From the NCBI GenBank assembly GCA_036267955.1, contig DATAVB010000004.1:1-64000 (forward strand): a stretch of DNA of 64,000 nt, given 5' to 3'. The notes under the pieces were generated by a model. It did not search any database, was not told the DNA's origin, and worked only from the letters and a program-made list of their open reading frames with translations. The stretch is from DATAVB01 sp036267955 (lineage in GTDB: Bacteria; Actinomycetota; Actinomycetes; Mycobacteriales; QHCD01). A program made the translations under genes and the position numbers. Below, one piece after another: positions 43,095 through 51,520 of the stretch. Numbering within the stretch: the stretch's first letter is position 1; every line of letters begins with the position of its first letter.

Positions 43095-44721
43095 GTTTCG
43101 GGGGAATCCGTGGGCGATCCTGATCGCTCTATGCCTCGGTTTCTTTATGACTCTGCTCGATCTGACGATCGTGAATATTGCGATCCCCAACATGATCGAC
43201 AAGATGAACATCACCTACGACCATGTGCTGTGGGTGATCAACGCCTACATTCTCGTACTCGCCGTGCTGCTGATCACCTGCGGCCGACTCGGTGACCTGC
43301 TCGGCAAGCGAAACCTCTATCTGGCAGGCATTGCGGTGTTCACCGCGGCCTCGCTCCTCTGTGGAATCTCGCAGAGCCCGAGTCAGCTCATCGCGGCCCG
43401 TGCGGTCCAGGGTCTCGGTGCGGCGTTGCTGATGCCACAGACCATGTCGATCATCGTGGGCGTCTTCCCGGCCGAACGCCGTGGTGCGGCGCTCGGCGTC
43501 TGGGGCGCCGTGGCCGGCGTCGCGACGATCGCCGGTCCGACGCTCGGCGGCCTGCTGGTCAGTGCCTTCGACTGGCGCTGGATCTTCTTCATCAACGTGC
43601 CCATCGGCATCTTCGTCCTGATCGTCACGCCGTTCGTGATCCCGACCGACAAGAAAATGGCCCGCACCCACGCCTTCGATATTCCGGGCGTGGTGCTGGT
43701 CAGCGTCGCCCTTTTCTGCCTCACCTTCGCCCTGAACGAGGGCCAGCGGTACAACTGGGGCACGATCGCGGGCGTGCTCTCGATCCCGGCGCTGCTGATC
43801 GTCGGAGTCGTGCTGCTCATTGTCTTTTTCGTCCTGGAGGCACGCCGGCAGGACCGGGAGCCGCTCGTTCCGTTCGCACTGTTCCGCGACCGCAACTACG
43901 CCATCATGAACTTCACCTCGGCCGCGCTCTCGATCGGCATGACCGGCATGTTCCTCAGCTTCACCATCTATCTGCAGTCGGTGCTGGGAATGTCCGCGCT
44001 CAAGGCGGGACTGATCTCCGGACCGATGTCGCTGATCTCGGTGATCATCGCGCCGATCGCGGGCAAACTCACCGACAAGATCGGAGGGAAGTTCATCGTA
44101 TTCGCGGGCCTGTCGCTCTTCACGATCGGGCTGATCGTGCTGCAGCCGATGACGCATGCGGACAGTTCGATCTGGGCCGTACTGCCTGGACTGATCATCA
44201 TGGGCTTCGGAATGGGCTGCACATTCGCTCCGCTGGCCACCGTGGCGATGCGCAATATCTCACCCGCGCTGGCCGGAGCCGCGTCCGGAATGATGAACAC
44301 CAACCGGCAGATCGGCTCGGTCATCGGTACGGCCGCCGTCGGCGCCCTGCTACAGAATCGGCTCGCCGCGGCCTTCACCGCGGAGGCGACGAAGCGGGCA
44401 CCGGCCCTGCCGGCCGCGGCCCGGAAACCCTTTGTGGACGGGTTCCGGACGGCTGCGTCGCACGGCCTGCAACTCGGAGCCGGCGAGAACGGCGGCGCCG
44501 CCAAATCACCGGCGGGCACGCCGCCTCAAGTGGTCCGGCAGGTGCAGGATGCCTCGCAGGCGGTCTTCACCCACGGGTTCGTGCACGCCATGCACATCAC
44601 GTCGGTGCTGCCGATCGCGACATTGGCCGTCGGTGCTGCGTCCTGCCTCTTCCTCAAACGCGGCGCGAAGACACCCGAGCCGGTCCGCCAGCCCGAGCCG
44701 GCCATCGGCGGCGCCGGATAG
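43087..44721 (+). CDS. MFS transporter, DHA2 (EmrB/QacA) type
   Basis: This 544-residue 14-helix drug/H+ antiporter has FFMTLLDLTIVNIAIPNM (motif D1), GRLGDLLGKRNLYLAGIAVF (motif A), RAVQGLGAALLMPQTMSII (motif B) and AGPTLGGLLVSAFDWRWIFF (motif C). A loop around 430-500 is rich in Ala, Gly and Pro. It likely exports amphipathic drugs or an endogenous metabolite. Its start overlaps the padR gene, giving a classical regulator-pump operon, and it converges on the tetR-type gene with a 6-base gap. Confidence 0.92.
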   Translation: MNRFRGNPWAILIALCLGFFMTLLDLTIVNIAIPNMIDKMNITYDHVLWVINAYILVLAVLLITCGRLGDLLGKRNLYLAGIAVFTAASLLCGISQSPSQLIAARAVQGLGAALLMPQTMSIIVGVFPAERRGAALGVWGAVAGVATIAGPTLGGLLVSAFDWRWIFFINVPIGIFVLIVTPFVIPTDKKMARTHAFDIPGVVLVSVALFCLTFALNEGQRYNWGTIAGVLSIPALLIVGVVLLIVFFVLEARRQDREPLVPFALFRDRNYAIMNFTSAALSIGMTGMFLSFTIYLQSVLGMSALKAGLISGPMSLISVIIAPIAGKLTDKIGGKFIVFAGLSLFTIGLIVLQPMTHADSSIWAVLPGLIIMGFGMGCTFAPLATVAMRNISPALAGAASGMMNTNRQIGSVIGTAAVGALLQNRLAAAFTAEATKRAPALPAAARKPFVDGFRTAASHGLQLGAGENGGAAKSPAGTPPQVVRQVQDASQAVFTHGFVHAMHITSVLPIATLAVGAASCLFLKRGAKTPEPVRQPEPAIGGAG

Positions 44722-44727
44722 CGGCGA

Positions 44728-45369
44728 CTAAAGCGGTTGCTCGGGACAATGCTCGGCAGTCTGCCGGGTTAACAACGGGAGCAGAACACGATCCACCAAC
44801 TGATCCAGATAGGTGTCGTCGACGGGCTCACCGGTGATCAGCAGTCGAACGATCAGCTGTCCGGTGAGGACGTCACGGAGCAATTCGATATCCGGGACGT
44901 CCTCGCCGCGGTCGAGCGCGCGTTTGGCGATGACCTCGCCGACGGTCTGTTTGTTTCGGGCGATCTGGGCCCGCATGATTCCGGCCAGTTCCGGGTCGCC
45001 CTGCATCGCGTGGATGATGCCGCCGATCAACGCGGTGTCCTGATTGCCGAATTTCTCCCGCATGGCCCGCAGCACAGCCAGCAGGTCACCGCGCAGGCTG
45101 CCGGCCTCCTCGACATCGAAGACGCCCGAATCACAGATTCGCAGGGCATCGGCGATGAGTTGCGGTTTACCGGGCCAGCGGCGGTAGATGGTCGCCTTGC
45201 TGGCCCGCGCCCGGTCCGCGACCGCATCCATGGTCAACCGGTCATAACCGCGTTCGGTGACCAATTCCAGGCAGGCGCGCAGGATCGCCTGCTCCCGCGC
45301 CGAGCCCCGGGACCGGCTCACGCACCTGACGACAGCCTGCTCCGTCGGGTGTTCTGACAACTGGATCAC
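44728..45369 (-). CDS. TetR-family transcriptional regulator
   Basis: This 213-residue regulator has the HTH near residues 25-70 (AILRACLELVTERGYDRLTM, VADRARASKATIYRRWPGKP). The C-terminal ligand domain ends in a TetR_C-like segment (VLTGQLIVRLLITGEPVDDTYLDQLVDRV). A perfect 19-base dyad lies 9 bases before its start, so it probably represses itself and the divergent hypothetical-PAP2 genes. The convergent MFS gene is under PadR, but cross-control cannot be ruled out. Confidence 0.92.
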   Translation of the reverse strand: MIQLSEHPTEQAVVRCVSRSRGSAREQAILRACLELVTERGYDRLTMDAVADRARASKATIYRRWPGKPQLIADALRICDSGVFDVEEAGSLRGDLLAVLRAMREKFGNQDTALIGGIIHAMQGDPELAGIMRAQIARNKQTVGEVIAKRALDRGEDVPDIELLRDVLTGQLIVRLLITGEPVDDTYLDQLVDRVLLPLLTRQTAEHCPEQPL

Positions 45370-45377
45370 ACCTCACT

Positions 45378-45396
45378 GTACGAAACGGTTTCGTAC
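45378..45396. promoter_or_regulatory. TetR operator-like perfect palindrome
   Basis: GTACGAAACGGTTTCGTAC is an exact 19-base dyad with a central G. It lies in the 75-base gap between the divergent tetR-type gene (start 45369) and the hypothetical gene (start 45445), where it would block both promoters. The sequence style matches many TetR-family operators. Confidence 0.75.
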
Positions 45397-45444
45397 GCTA
45401 GCATCAGCCAGTGTACAGGTCGACTCCCGGGAGGGGGCGTCATC

Positions 45445-45879
45445 GTGGACTCCCTGACCACGGCACAGGTACTGCCGATCAGTGGCTGCACCGCCGTTTT
45501 CGTGCATCAACGTGACGGCAGGATGTCGCTGGAGCTGCTGGCCCCGGACGGCCAATTACTAGCCGTCTTTAGTGATTCCACAGTGGACAATGGGCTGCTG
45601 CGCGGCGCATGGCACGGAGTACGTGACCAGGACGGCATCCGCCGCGGTTGGTCGCTGGCCGTCGGCCACTGCGCCGAGCATGACGGCGTCACCGTGCACT
45701 TCGGCAGCCGACGCATGCTCACCGGCAGCGGCACCACACTCAGTCTCGACCCGGTGCGCCACGGCATCTTCTGGATCACCGAGGCTAATGATTCCTTCAC
45801 CCACGTCACCGCCACGAGCGGCGCCCGCAGCGACCGCACGCGCCTGACCCGGGTCCGCAGCCAGGAAGTTCTGCCGTGA
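45445..45879 (+). CDS. Hypothetical protein (144 aa)
   Basis: No family is recognised. The product is mostly beta-strand-like, with many Gly, Thr and Ser and a few charged turns (AVFVHQRDGRMSLELLAPDG, RGWSLAVGHCAEHDGVTVHF), no signal peptide and no membrane segment. GTG 45445 follows a GGGAGGGGG ribosome site. It overlaps the PAP2 gene by GTGA and begins 48 bases after the TetR-type dyad, so it is probably TetR-controlled and functionally linked to the PAP2 protein. Confidence 0.7.
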   Translation: MDSLTTAQVLPISGCTAVFVHQRDGRMSLELLAPDGQLLAVFSDSTVDNGLLRGAWHGVRDQDGIRRGWSLAVGHCAEHDGVTVHFGSRRMLTGSGTTLSLDPVRHGIFWITEANDSFTHVTATSGARSDRTRLTRVRSQEVLP

Positions 45880-46652
45880 CCACTCTCGGGACCCATATGC
45901 CCATGCCGCGCCGCCCGGCGGCGCAGACCGCACACCAGCGGGTACGCCCGCGGCTGCTCGGCGAGCTCACCCTGCTGGTCGTCGGCTATGTCGGCTACGC
46001 GCTGACCCGGGTCGCGGTCCGCGGTGACCAGTCGACCGCGATCGCGAACGGGCAGCACATCTACCGGATCGAGCGGCACCTCCGCCTCGATCCCGAGCAG
46101 TGGCTCAACAGTGCGCTCAGCGCGCACACGGATCTCGCCAAAATGGCCGGGTACTACTACGCCTCGTTCCATTTCGTCGTGACCGCGGCCGTGCTTGTCT
46201 GGCTCTACTGGCGGCAGCCGGCGTCGTACCGTTCGCAGCGGACCGTACTGATGCTCACGACGCTTCCGGCGCTCGCCATTTACTGGTGGTTCCCGGCCGC
46301 GCCGCCCCGTTTCGCGCTGCATTCGCTCACCGACACGTTGGCGACCTTCCACATTCTCGAGGCCGCCGCACCGCGCAGTGGCACGTCGCTGGCAAATCTG
46401 AACGCGGCCATGCCGAGCCTGCATGTCGCGTGGGCGGCCTGGGCCGCACTGGCGCTGTGGCGGGTGTTCCGGACCCGCTATCCGCACGCCGCGCTGCTCG
46501 CCTTCTGCTATCCGCTTGCGACGATCGTGGTGGTCATCTCGACCGCGAACCACTACCTGCTGGACGCATTCGCCGGTCTGGCGCTGCTGGGCCTGGCCAC
46601 CTTCGTCGAGTCGATGCACCACCGGACGCTCGTCCAGCTGCCGGCACGGTGA
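45876..46652 (+). CDS. PAP2-superfamily membrane phosphatase/transferase
   Basis: The 258-residue membrane protein has about six helices and the PAP2 active-site motifs: AMPSLHVAWAAWAALALW (motif 2, catalytic His) and STANHYLLDAFAGLALL (motif 3, nucleophile His). It resembles the PAP2_3/inositolphosphotransferase-type proteins of actinobacteria that act on lipid phosphates or transfer phosphoinositol at the membrane. It is coupled to the preceding hypothetical gene and likely under the same TetR-type control. The C-terminal tail is short. Confidence 0.85.
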   Translation: MTTLGTHMPMPRRPAAQTAHQRVRPRLLGELTLLVVGYVGYALTRVAVRGDQSTAIANGQHIYRIERHLRLDPEQWLNSALSAHTDLAKMAGYYYASFHFVVTAAVLVWLYWRQPASYRSQRTVLMLTTLPALAIYWWFPAAPPRFALHSLTDTLATFHILEAAAPRSGTSLANLNAAMPSLHVAWAAWAALALWRVFRTRYPHAALLAFCYPLATIVVVISTANHYLLDAFAGLALLGLATFVESMHHRTLVQLPAR

Positions 46653-46693
46653 CCGGCCCGGGGCGTGATTCGACCGTCCGGGAGAATCCGCCC

Positions 46694-47449
46694 ATGACGA
46701 CACCACGCCCGGTCACGGTCATCACCGGCGGCAGTCGCGGCATCGGGGCCGCAACCGCCCACCGGCTGGCGGCCGCCGGCCACGATCTGGCGCTGATCTA
46801 CCGGTCGGACAACGACGCGGCCGAGCGCATCACGACGCAGTTGAACGAGACCGGCGCGCGGTGCGTGCCGATCCGCGCCGACGTCACCCGCGAGGACGAG
46901 GTCGAGGAGTTGTTCGCCGCAGTCGGCGCCGAGCTTGGCCAGGTCACCGGACTGGTCAACAACGCCGGATTGACCGCCCACATCGGCGATCTCGCCGACA
47001 CTCCGGTCGCGATCATCCGCGAGGTCATCGACGTCAACTTCCTGGGCGCGGTGCTCTGCGCCCGGCGCGCCGCCCAGCTCATGTCGGTCCGCCGCGGCGG
47101 TCAGGGTGGCGTCATCGTCAATGTCTCCTCGGCGGCCGCGACCCTCGGCTCGGCCCACGAATACGTGCACTACGCCGCGGCCAAGGCCGGCGTCGACGCG
47201 CTGACCATCGGGCTGAGCAAGGAACTGGCCGCCGACGGGATCCGGGTCAACGCCGTGTCGCCTGGTCTCATCCGGACCGGGATCCACGCCGACGCGGGCG
47301 ATGCCGCCCGGGTCGAGCGCAAGGCACCGCAGATCCCACTGGGCCGCGCCGGCGAGGCCGACGAGATCGCACCGGCAATCGCCTGGCTGTTGAGCCCGGA
47401 AGCCTCCTACGCGACCGGCACGATCCTCCGGGTCGCCGGCGGATTGTAG
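46694..47449 (+). CDS. Short-chain dehydrogenase/reductase (FabG-like)
   Basis: The 251-residue SDR has TGGSRGIG with a following YRSDNDAAERI (typical of NADPH users) and VTGLVNNAG. Catalytic Ser in VSSAAATLGS, Tyr/Lys in YAAAK and NAVSPGLIRTGIH follow. It resembles glucose-1-dehydrogenase/FabG-like oxidoreductases. The gap of 41 bases after the PAP2 gene allows co-transcription. Substrate unknown. Confidence 0.88.
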   Translation: MTTPRPVTVITGGSRGIGAATAHRLAAAGHDLALIYRSDNDAAERITTQLNETGARCVPIRADVTREDEVEELFAAVGAELGQVTGLVNNAGLTAHIGDLADTPVAIIREVIDVNFLGAVLCARRAAQLMSVRRGGQGGVIVNVSSAAATLGSAHEYVHYAAAKAGVDALTIGLSKELAADGIRVNAVSPGLIRTGIHADAGDAARVERKAPQIPLGRAGEADEIAPAIAWLLSPEASYATGTILRVAGGL

Positions 47450-47458
47450 CCGCGCCGT

Positions 47459-47659
47459 TCAGTCGCGCGGGTGCGCGTTGAGGGCCGGCACCTCGGCCGC
47501 GAGGTCGCGGGACCGCGGCCACCAGATCCCGTCGTACTCGTGGCGCTTCTTCTGGATATCCCAGAGAGCGAGGACGGAAAGCCAGCGTTCGAGATATGCT
47601 CGGTATCTTGATCGTACGCGCGCCAGGCAATTCGGTGTCTTCCAGGAAATCGCGATCAT
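47459..47659 (-). pseudogene. DUF5994-like gene remnant
   Basis: A 66-codon frame ends with YDGIWWPRSRDLAAEVPAL, close to the DUF5994 hallmark (an Asp-Gly-x-Trp-Trp-Pro-Arg-Ser block followed by Asp-Leu). The residues before it do not look like the family and the frame stops soon after. DUF5994 proteins usually continue well past this motif. I read it as a decayed fragment. The local base composition from about 47540 to 47720 is more AT-rich than its surroundings. Confidence 0.45.
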
Positions 47660-47723
47660 CGAGTAATTCGCCCGATAGCGCGGATTATGTGTATACCGGC
47701 GCCGACCTGTGCCTGACAGATCG

Positions 47724-48803
47724 TCAGTCGGTCGTGTGCGAGAAAAGGCCGGGTGAGCCGATACGTTTATCCGCGTTGCCGGCCTGACTTTTCACTCGTC
47801 CCACGATCCGCCGGAAAAGGCTCAGATAGTCCTCGACCATGCGTTCCGCGCTGAAGCGCGTCACGGCCTCCTCCCGGCAACCAGCGCGATCCAGGCCGTC
47901 AAGGCGCGCCACTGCGGAGACCGCGGCAGCGACGTCGGAGACCAGGAACCCCGTATGCCCGTGTCTGATCAGCTCCGGCATCGAGCCCAACGGCGTGGCG
48001 ATCACCGGCGTACCCGCGGCCAGCGCCTCGACCACGGACAAACCAAACGGTTCGGCGAAACTGATGAGATGCAACAGCGCACGGGCCCCGCCGAGCAAAT
48101 CGTCCCGTTCCACCGGGCCCACCGGACCCACGAACGAAACCTGAACGTCATCGACGTGCGGTTTCACCTCGGTCCGGAAATACTCGTCGTCCTGGATGAT
48201 TCCGGCGATGATCAACGGCATGCCGGCCTGCCTGGCGACCTCGATCGCGAGGTGCGTTCCCTTGTCCGGATGGATTCGGCCGAGAAACAACAGGTATTTC
48301 CCGGCCTCCGGCCGAAACGTGAACTGCTCCGTATCGATGCCGTGGTGGATTGTCGCTGAATAATGCAGGTCGGGATGACGATCCGCGTCGCTGATGGCCA
48401 CGTAGCGCGCTATGTCGTCGTATGCGCGATAGACCGGCAGAATCCGCGGCGAGGAGAATCCGTGGATCGTGGTGACCACCGGAGTGGAAACGAGACGGCT
48501 GTAACTCAGCGGCAGGAAATCGAAATGATTGGCCAACAGGTCGAATTCGGTTGCGCGTTCGAAGGCAGCAGAGATGTGCAGGGCCTCGCACACCTTGGCG
48601 TCGACCTCGACGTCCTCCTCGTAGCCGACCGGAACGGTGCCGTGCAACGCCGCCGACGTCACCGAATCTGCCGTCGCAAACAGGGTAACGTCGTGCCCGG
48701 CCGCGACGAAACCCTCGGTCAGCGTGGAGGCAATCTGCTCCCACGGGCCATAGTTCGTCGGCGGCACGCGGTGCGCAATCGACGCGATGACGCCAATTCT
48801 CAT
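47724..48803 (-). CDS. GT4-family glycosyltransferase
   Basis: This 359-residue retaining glycosyltransferase has a GT-B fold. The N-terminal acceptor domain begins MRIGVIASIAHRVPPTNYGP with the Gly-rich YGPWEQ loop. The C-terminal donor domain has YLLFLGRIHPDKGTHLAIEV and the E-x7-E-type FAEPFGLSVVEALAAGTPVI. It transfers a sugar from a nucleotide donor to an unknown acceptor. ATG 48803 is chosen as the natural beta-strand start. It is divergent from a second GT4 gene across a 332-base gap. Confidence 0.9.
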   Translation of the reverse strand: MRIGVIASIAHRVPPTNYGPWEQIASTLTEGFVAAGHDVTLFATADSVTSAALHGTVPVGYEEDVEVDAKVCEALHISAAFERATEFDLLANHFDFLPLSYSRLVSTPVVTTIHGFSSPRILPVYRAYDDIARYVAISDADRHPDLHYSATIHHGIDTEQFTFRPEAGKYLLFLGRIHPDKGTHLAIEVARQAGMPLIIAGIIQDDEYFRTEVKPHVDDVQVSFVGPVGPVERDDLLGGARALLHLISFAEPFGLSVVEALAAGTPVIATPLGSMPELIRHGHTGFLVSDVAAAVSAVARLDGLDRAGCREEAVTRFSAERMVEDYLSLFRRIVGRVKSQAGNADKRIGSPGLFSHTTD

Positions 48804-49135
48804 GTAATCCTCGATGTGCGATGCGACAGCCGGGCGCGGAAAGCGAGGCCGGTCTCTCGTTTCAGGAGCCAGCAAAACACGCCAGCCGTTTCAATGTACC
48901 CGTGTTTCGGCGGACAAGTGACGGGTCTGACGTGGCCCGATAGGTGCTACTGTCAGGCCATAGGTTCTCCGGCGAGTTGTGACCCTTCACGCTTCCGGTT
49001 GTCGTTTTCCGGTCCGCCTTCGTCGACATTTCTGAAACGCGGATCCCTCAGGCGCCAGGTGCGCGTAGTGACGGCGGCCGGTCGGCCGCCGCCCGCGGCG
49101 GTACGCAACGCTGCATTTGAGCAGAAAGGCGCGCA
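48804..49135. other. Divergent promoter region between two glycosyltransferase genes
   Basis: These 332 bases hold no coding sequence that I can support. They must carry promoters for both GT genes. At 49121-49134 the sequence GCAGAAAGGCGCGC, preceded by a CTGC-loop-GCAG mini hairpin, forms the ribosome-binding region of the plus-strand gene. The same 14 bases recur in the leader of the DUF4397 gene at 57728. Confidence 0.5.
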
Positions 49136-50263
49136 GTGTCTGTGTCGTACGGAGTTCTGAGCACCTACCCGCCCACACAATGCGGCCTGGCAACGTTCAG
49201 CCGTGCCCTCGTGGATGCTCTCGGCTCACCGCAGGACTCCGTCGGCGTGGTCAGCATCGTCGACGAACGCGAAACGTCGGAACACGCCGAGGTGTCGCAT
49301 CAGTGGGTCCGCGGCGATTCCCAGGGTCCGGGTGCCGCCGCGGCGGCGTTGAACAAATACGACGTGGCGATCATTCAGCACGAGTACGGCATTTTCAGCG
49401 GTCACGACGGCGCCGACGTGCTGCATGTGGCGCGGGCGCTGCGGGTGCCCAGCATCGTCGTCCTGCACACCGTGCTGGTCACGCCGACCGCCCGCCAGCG
49501 CGCGATTCTGGAGGAGCTCGTCCGGCAGTGTTCGACCGTCGTGACGATGACGGAGACCGCGCGGCAGCGGCTGATCGACTACTACGCCGTCGATCCGGCC
49601 CTGATCCGGGTGATCCCGCACGGCGCGGCGGACAACCGCGGCTACCGGCAGGATCGCCCCGCCGCCACCGCCCCGGTCATTCTCACCTGGGGCCTGCTCG
49701 GCGAGGGCAAGGGCATCGAGTGGGCGATCGAGGCGATGACGCAGCTGCGCGACCTGCGCCCGACCTACCGCGTGGTCGGGCAGACCCACCCTCGCATCCT
49801 GGAACGGCACGGCGAACGTTATCGGAACAGCCTGGTCAGCCGGGCGCGGCAGCTGGACGTCGAGCATGCCGTCCATTTCGACGCCCGCTATCTGGAAACC
49901 ACTGAACTGCACGGGATCGTGCGTCAGGCCGACGTCGTGCTGCTCCCCTACGACTCCCGCGAACAGGTCACCTCCGGCGTACTCATCGAAGCGGTGACCG
50001 CCGGGAAACCCATTGTCTCCACGGGCTTTCCGCATGCGCGGGAACTGCTCTCCAGCGGTGCCGGCCTGGTGGTCGAACGGCAGCATCCGGCCGGGATCGC
50101 CGCGGCCCTGCGCCGGGTCCTCACCGAGCCCGGACTTGCCGCCCGGATGGCGGCCGAGGCCAACCGCATCGCCCCGCAGCTGCTCTGGCCGGCGGTCGCC
50201 CGGCAGTACCGCGCCGTCGCCGCACAGGCATTGCGCGCCGACCCGGTCCTGGCCAGCGCATGA
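49136..50263 (+). CDS. GT4-family glycosyltransferase
   Basis: The 375-residue GT-B glycosyltransferase starts SYGVLSTYPPTQCGLATFSR, a motif of actinobacterial mannosyltransferase-like proteins found beside beta-mannoside phosphorylase genes. It continues with YDVAIIQHEYGIFSGHDGAD, VILTWGLLGEGKGIEWAIEA and SGVLIEAVTAGKPIVSTGFP. No phosphorylase is present in this window. The GTG start has AGAAAGG 9 bases before it. It overlaps the next gene by GTGA, tying the two together. Confidence 0.88.
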   Translation: MSVSYGVLSTYPPTQCGLATFSRALVDALGSPQDSVGVVSIVDERETSEHAEVSHQWVRGDSQGPGAAAAALNKYDVAIIQHEYGIFSGHDGADVLHVARALRVPSIVVLHTVLVTPTARQRAILEELVRQCSTVVTMTETARQRLIDYYAVDPALIRVIPHGAADNRGYRQDRPAATAPVILTWGLLGEGKGIEWAIEAMTQLRDLRPTYRVVGQTHPRILERHGERYRNSLVSRARQLDVEHAVHFDARYLETTELHGIVRQADVVLLPYDSREQVTSGVLIEAVTAGKPIVSTGFPHARELLSSGAGLVVERQHPAGIAAALRRVLTEPGLAARMAAEANRIAPQLLWPAVARQYRAVAAQALRADPVLASA

Positions 50264-51348
50264 GCGCCGACACAGCAACTGACACAGCGACCGCCCAGCA
50301 CGAGCCGCGGATGCGGCTCCCAATCGTCTCCTTCGAGCATCTCTTCCGGCTCAGCGACGGCACCGGGCTCTTCGAGCACGCCGAGCTGACCACGCCGCGC
50401 GTCGAGCACGGCTACTGCCTCGACGACGTCGCCCGTGGACTCCTGGTCGCGGCCCGCGAGCCGGTGCCGTCCGAACGGTTGCATCGACTCGCCCGGACCT
50501 ACCTGCGCTTCGTGATTGACGGCCAGACCGACGACGGGCTGTTCCACAACCGGCGCGGCGCCGATGGCGTCTGGGCCGACGACGCGGGCCTCGAGGACTG
50601 CTGGGGTCGGGCTCTGTGGGCACTGGGCACCGCGGCCACCCAAACGCAGCAGCCCGCGCTGGCCGAGCAGGCGTTGACGCATTTCGGCATCAGCAGCTGC
50701 AGACGATCACCCTCCCTGCGGGCGACCGCCTTCGCCGCGCTCGGCGCCGCCGAGGTGTTGACGGTGCGACCCGACCACCGCCGTGCCCAGGCGTTGCTCA
50801 GCAACGCGGTAAAGCTGATCGGACAGTTCCAGGCGGAGAGCCCCTGGAGTTGGCCGGAACCGCGCCTGCGGTACGCCAACGCGGTGTTGCCGGAGACGCT
50901 GCTGGCCGCCGGTGCGGCCCTGGGTGATCCGGCCACGGTGGCGGCCGGACTTGCCATGCTGGACTGGCTGCTCGATATCGAAACCGCCGACAGTCACCTT
51001 TCCGTGACTCCGGCGCACGGCTGGAAAGTCGGCGAGCCGCGCCCAGGTTTCGATCAGCAGCCCATCGAGGTCGCCGCGATCGCGGACGCCTGCGCCCGCG
51101 CGTTCACCCTCACCGGGGATCCGAAGTGGAGCGACGGCGTGCTGCGGTCCGCGGCCTGGTTCCTCGGCGACAACGACGTACACACTGCCTTGTTCGACCC
51201 GGCCAGCGGCGGCGGATGTGACGGGCTGGAACGGTTCGGCCGCAACGAGAACCAGGGAGCGGAATCCACCCTGGCGGCAATCTCGACATTCCAGCAGGCC
51301 CACCGCATCGCGGTGCTCGACCGACGAGGCCGGTTATCCGGGACATAA
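50260..51348 (+). CDS. Alpha/alpha-barrel glycosidase-like protein partner of glycosyltransferase
   Basis: The 362-residue protein has repeated helical segments with Trp/Asp-rich turns (EHGYCLDDVARGLLVAARE, GVWADDAGLEDCWGRALWAL, WSWPEPRLRYANAVLPETLL), like the six-hairpin fold of glycosidases and epimerases. It is regularly annotated as a glycosyltransferase accessory next to GT4 genes. Asp and Glu residues at the turn centres could be catalytic but cannot be assigned. It overlaps the upstream GT4 gene by GTGA, so the pair probably builds or trims the same glycan. No signal peptide is seen. Confidence 0.72.
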   Translation: MSADTATDTATAQHEPRMRLPIVSFEHLFRLSDGTGLFEHAELTTPRVEHGYCLDDVARGLLVAAREPVPSERLHRLARTYLRFVIDGQTDDGLFHNRRGADGVWADDAGLEDCWGRALWALGTAATQTQQPALAEQALTHFGISSCRRSPSLRATAFAALGAAEVLTVRPDHRRAQALLSNAVKLIGQFQAESPWSWPEPRLRYANAVLPETLLAAGAALGDPATVAAGLAMLDWLLDIETADSHLSVTPAHGWKVGEPRPGFDQQPIEVAAIADACARAFTLTGDPKWSDGVLRSAAWFLGDNDVHTALFDPASGGGCDGLERFGRNENQGAESTLAAISTFQQAHRIAVLDRRGRLSGT

Positions 51349-51520
51349 GGCGAAGATGTGCATTCCGGAGACCCGACCGGAAACGATGACGGCCGTCCTC
51401 GGCGCCCAGGACCGCATTTCTTTATCGCCTGCCGCCGCACCATCCGACTTCACGACAATGCGCTGAGCAGGGCCCACAACACAGCGAAAACGGCGCTGTC
51501 ACGGCGTATCATCGCGAATT

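Noticed and set aside
47450..47723. Possible tRNA or small RNA in an AT-richer gap
   Set aside because: No T-loop GTTCGA-type sequence or acceptor stem was found; a DUF5994 remnant explains part of it.
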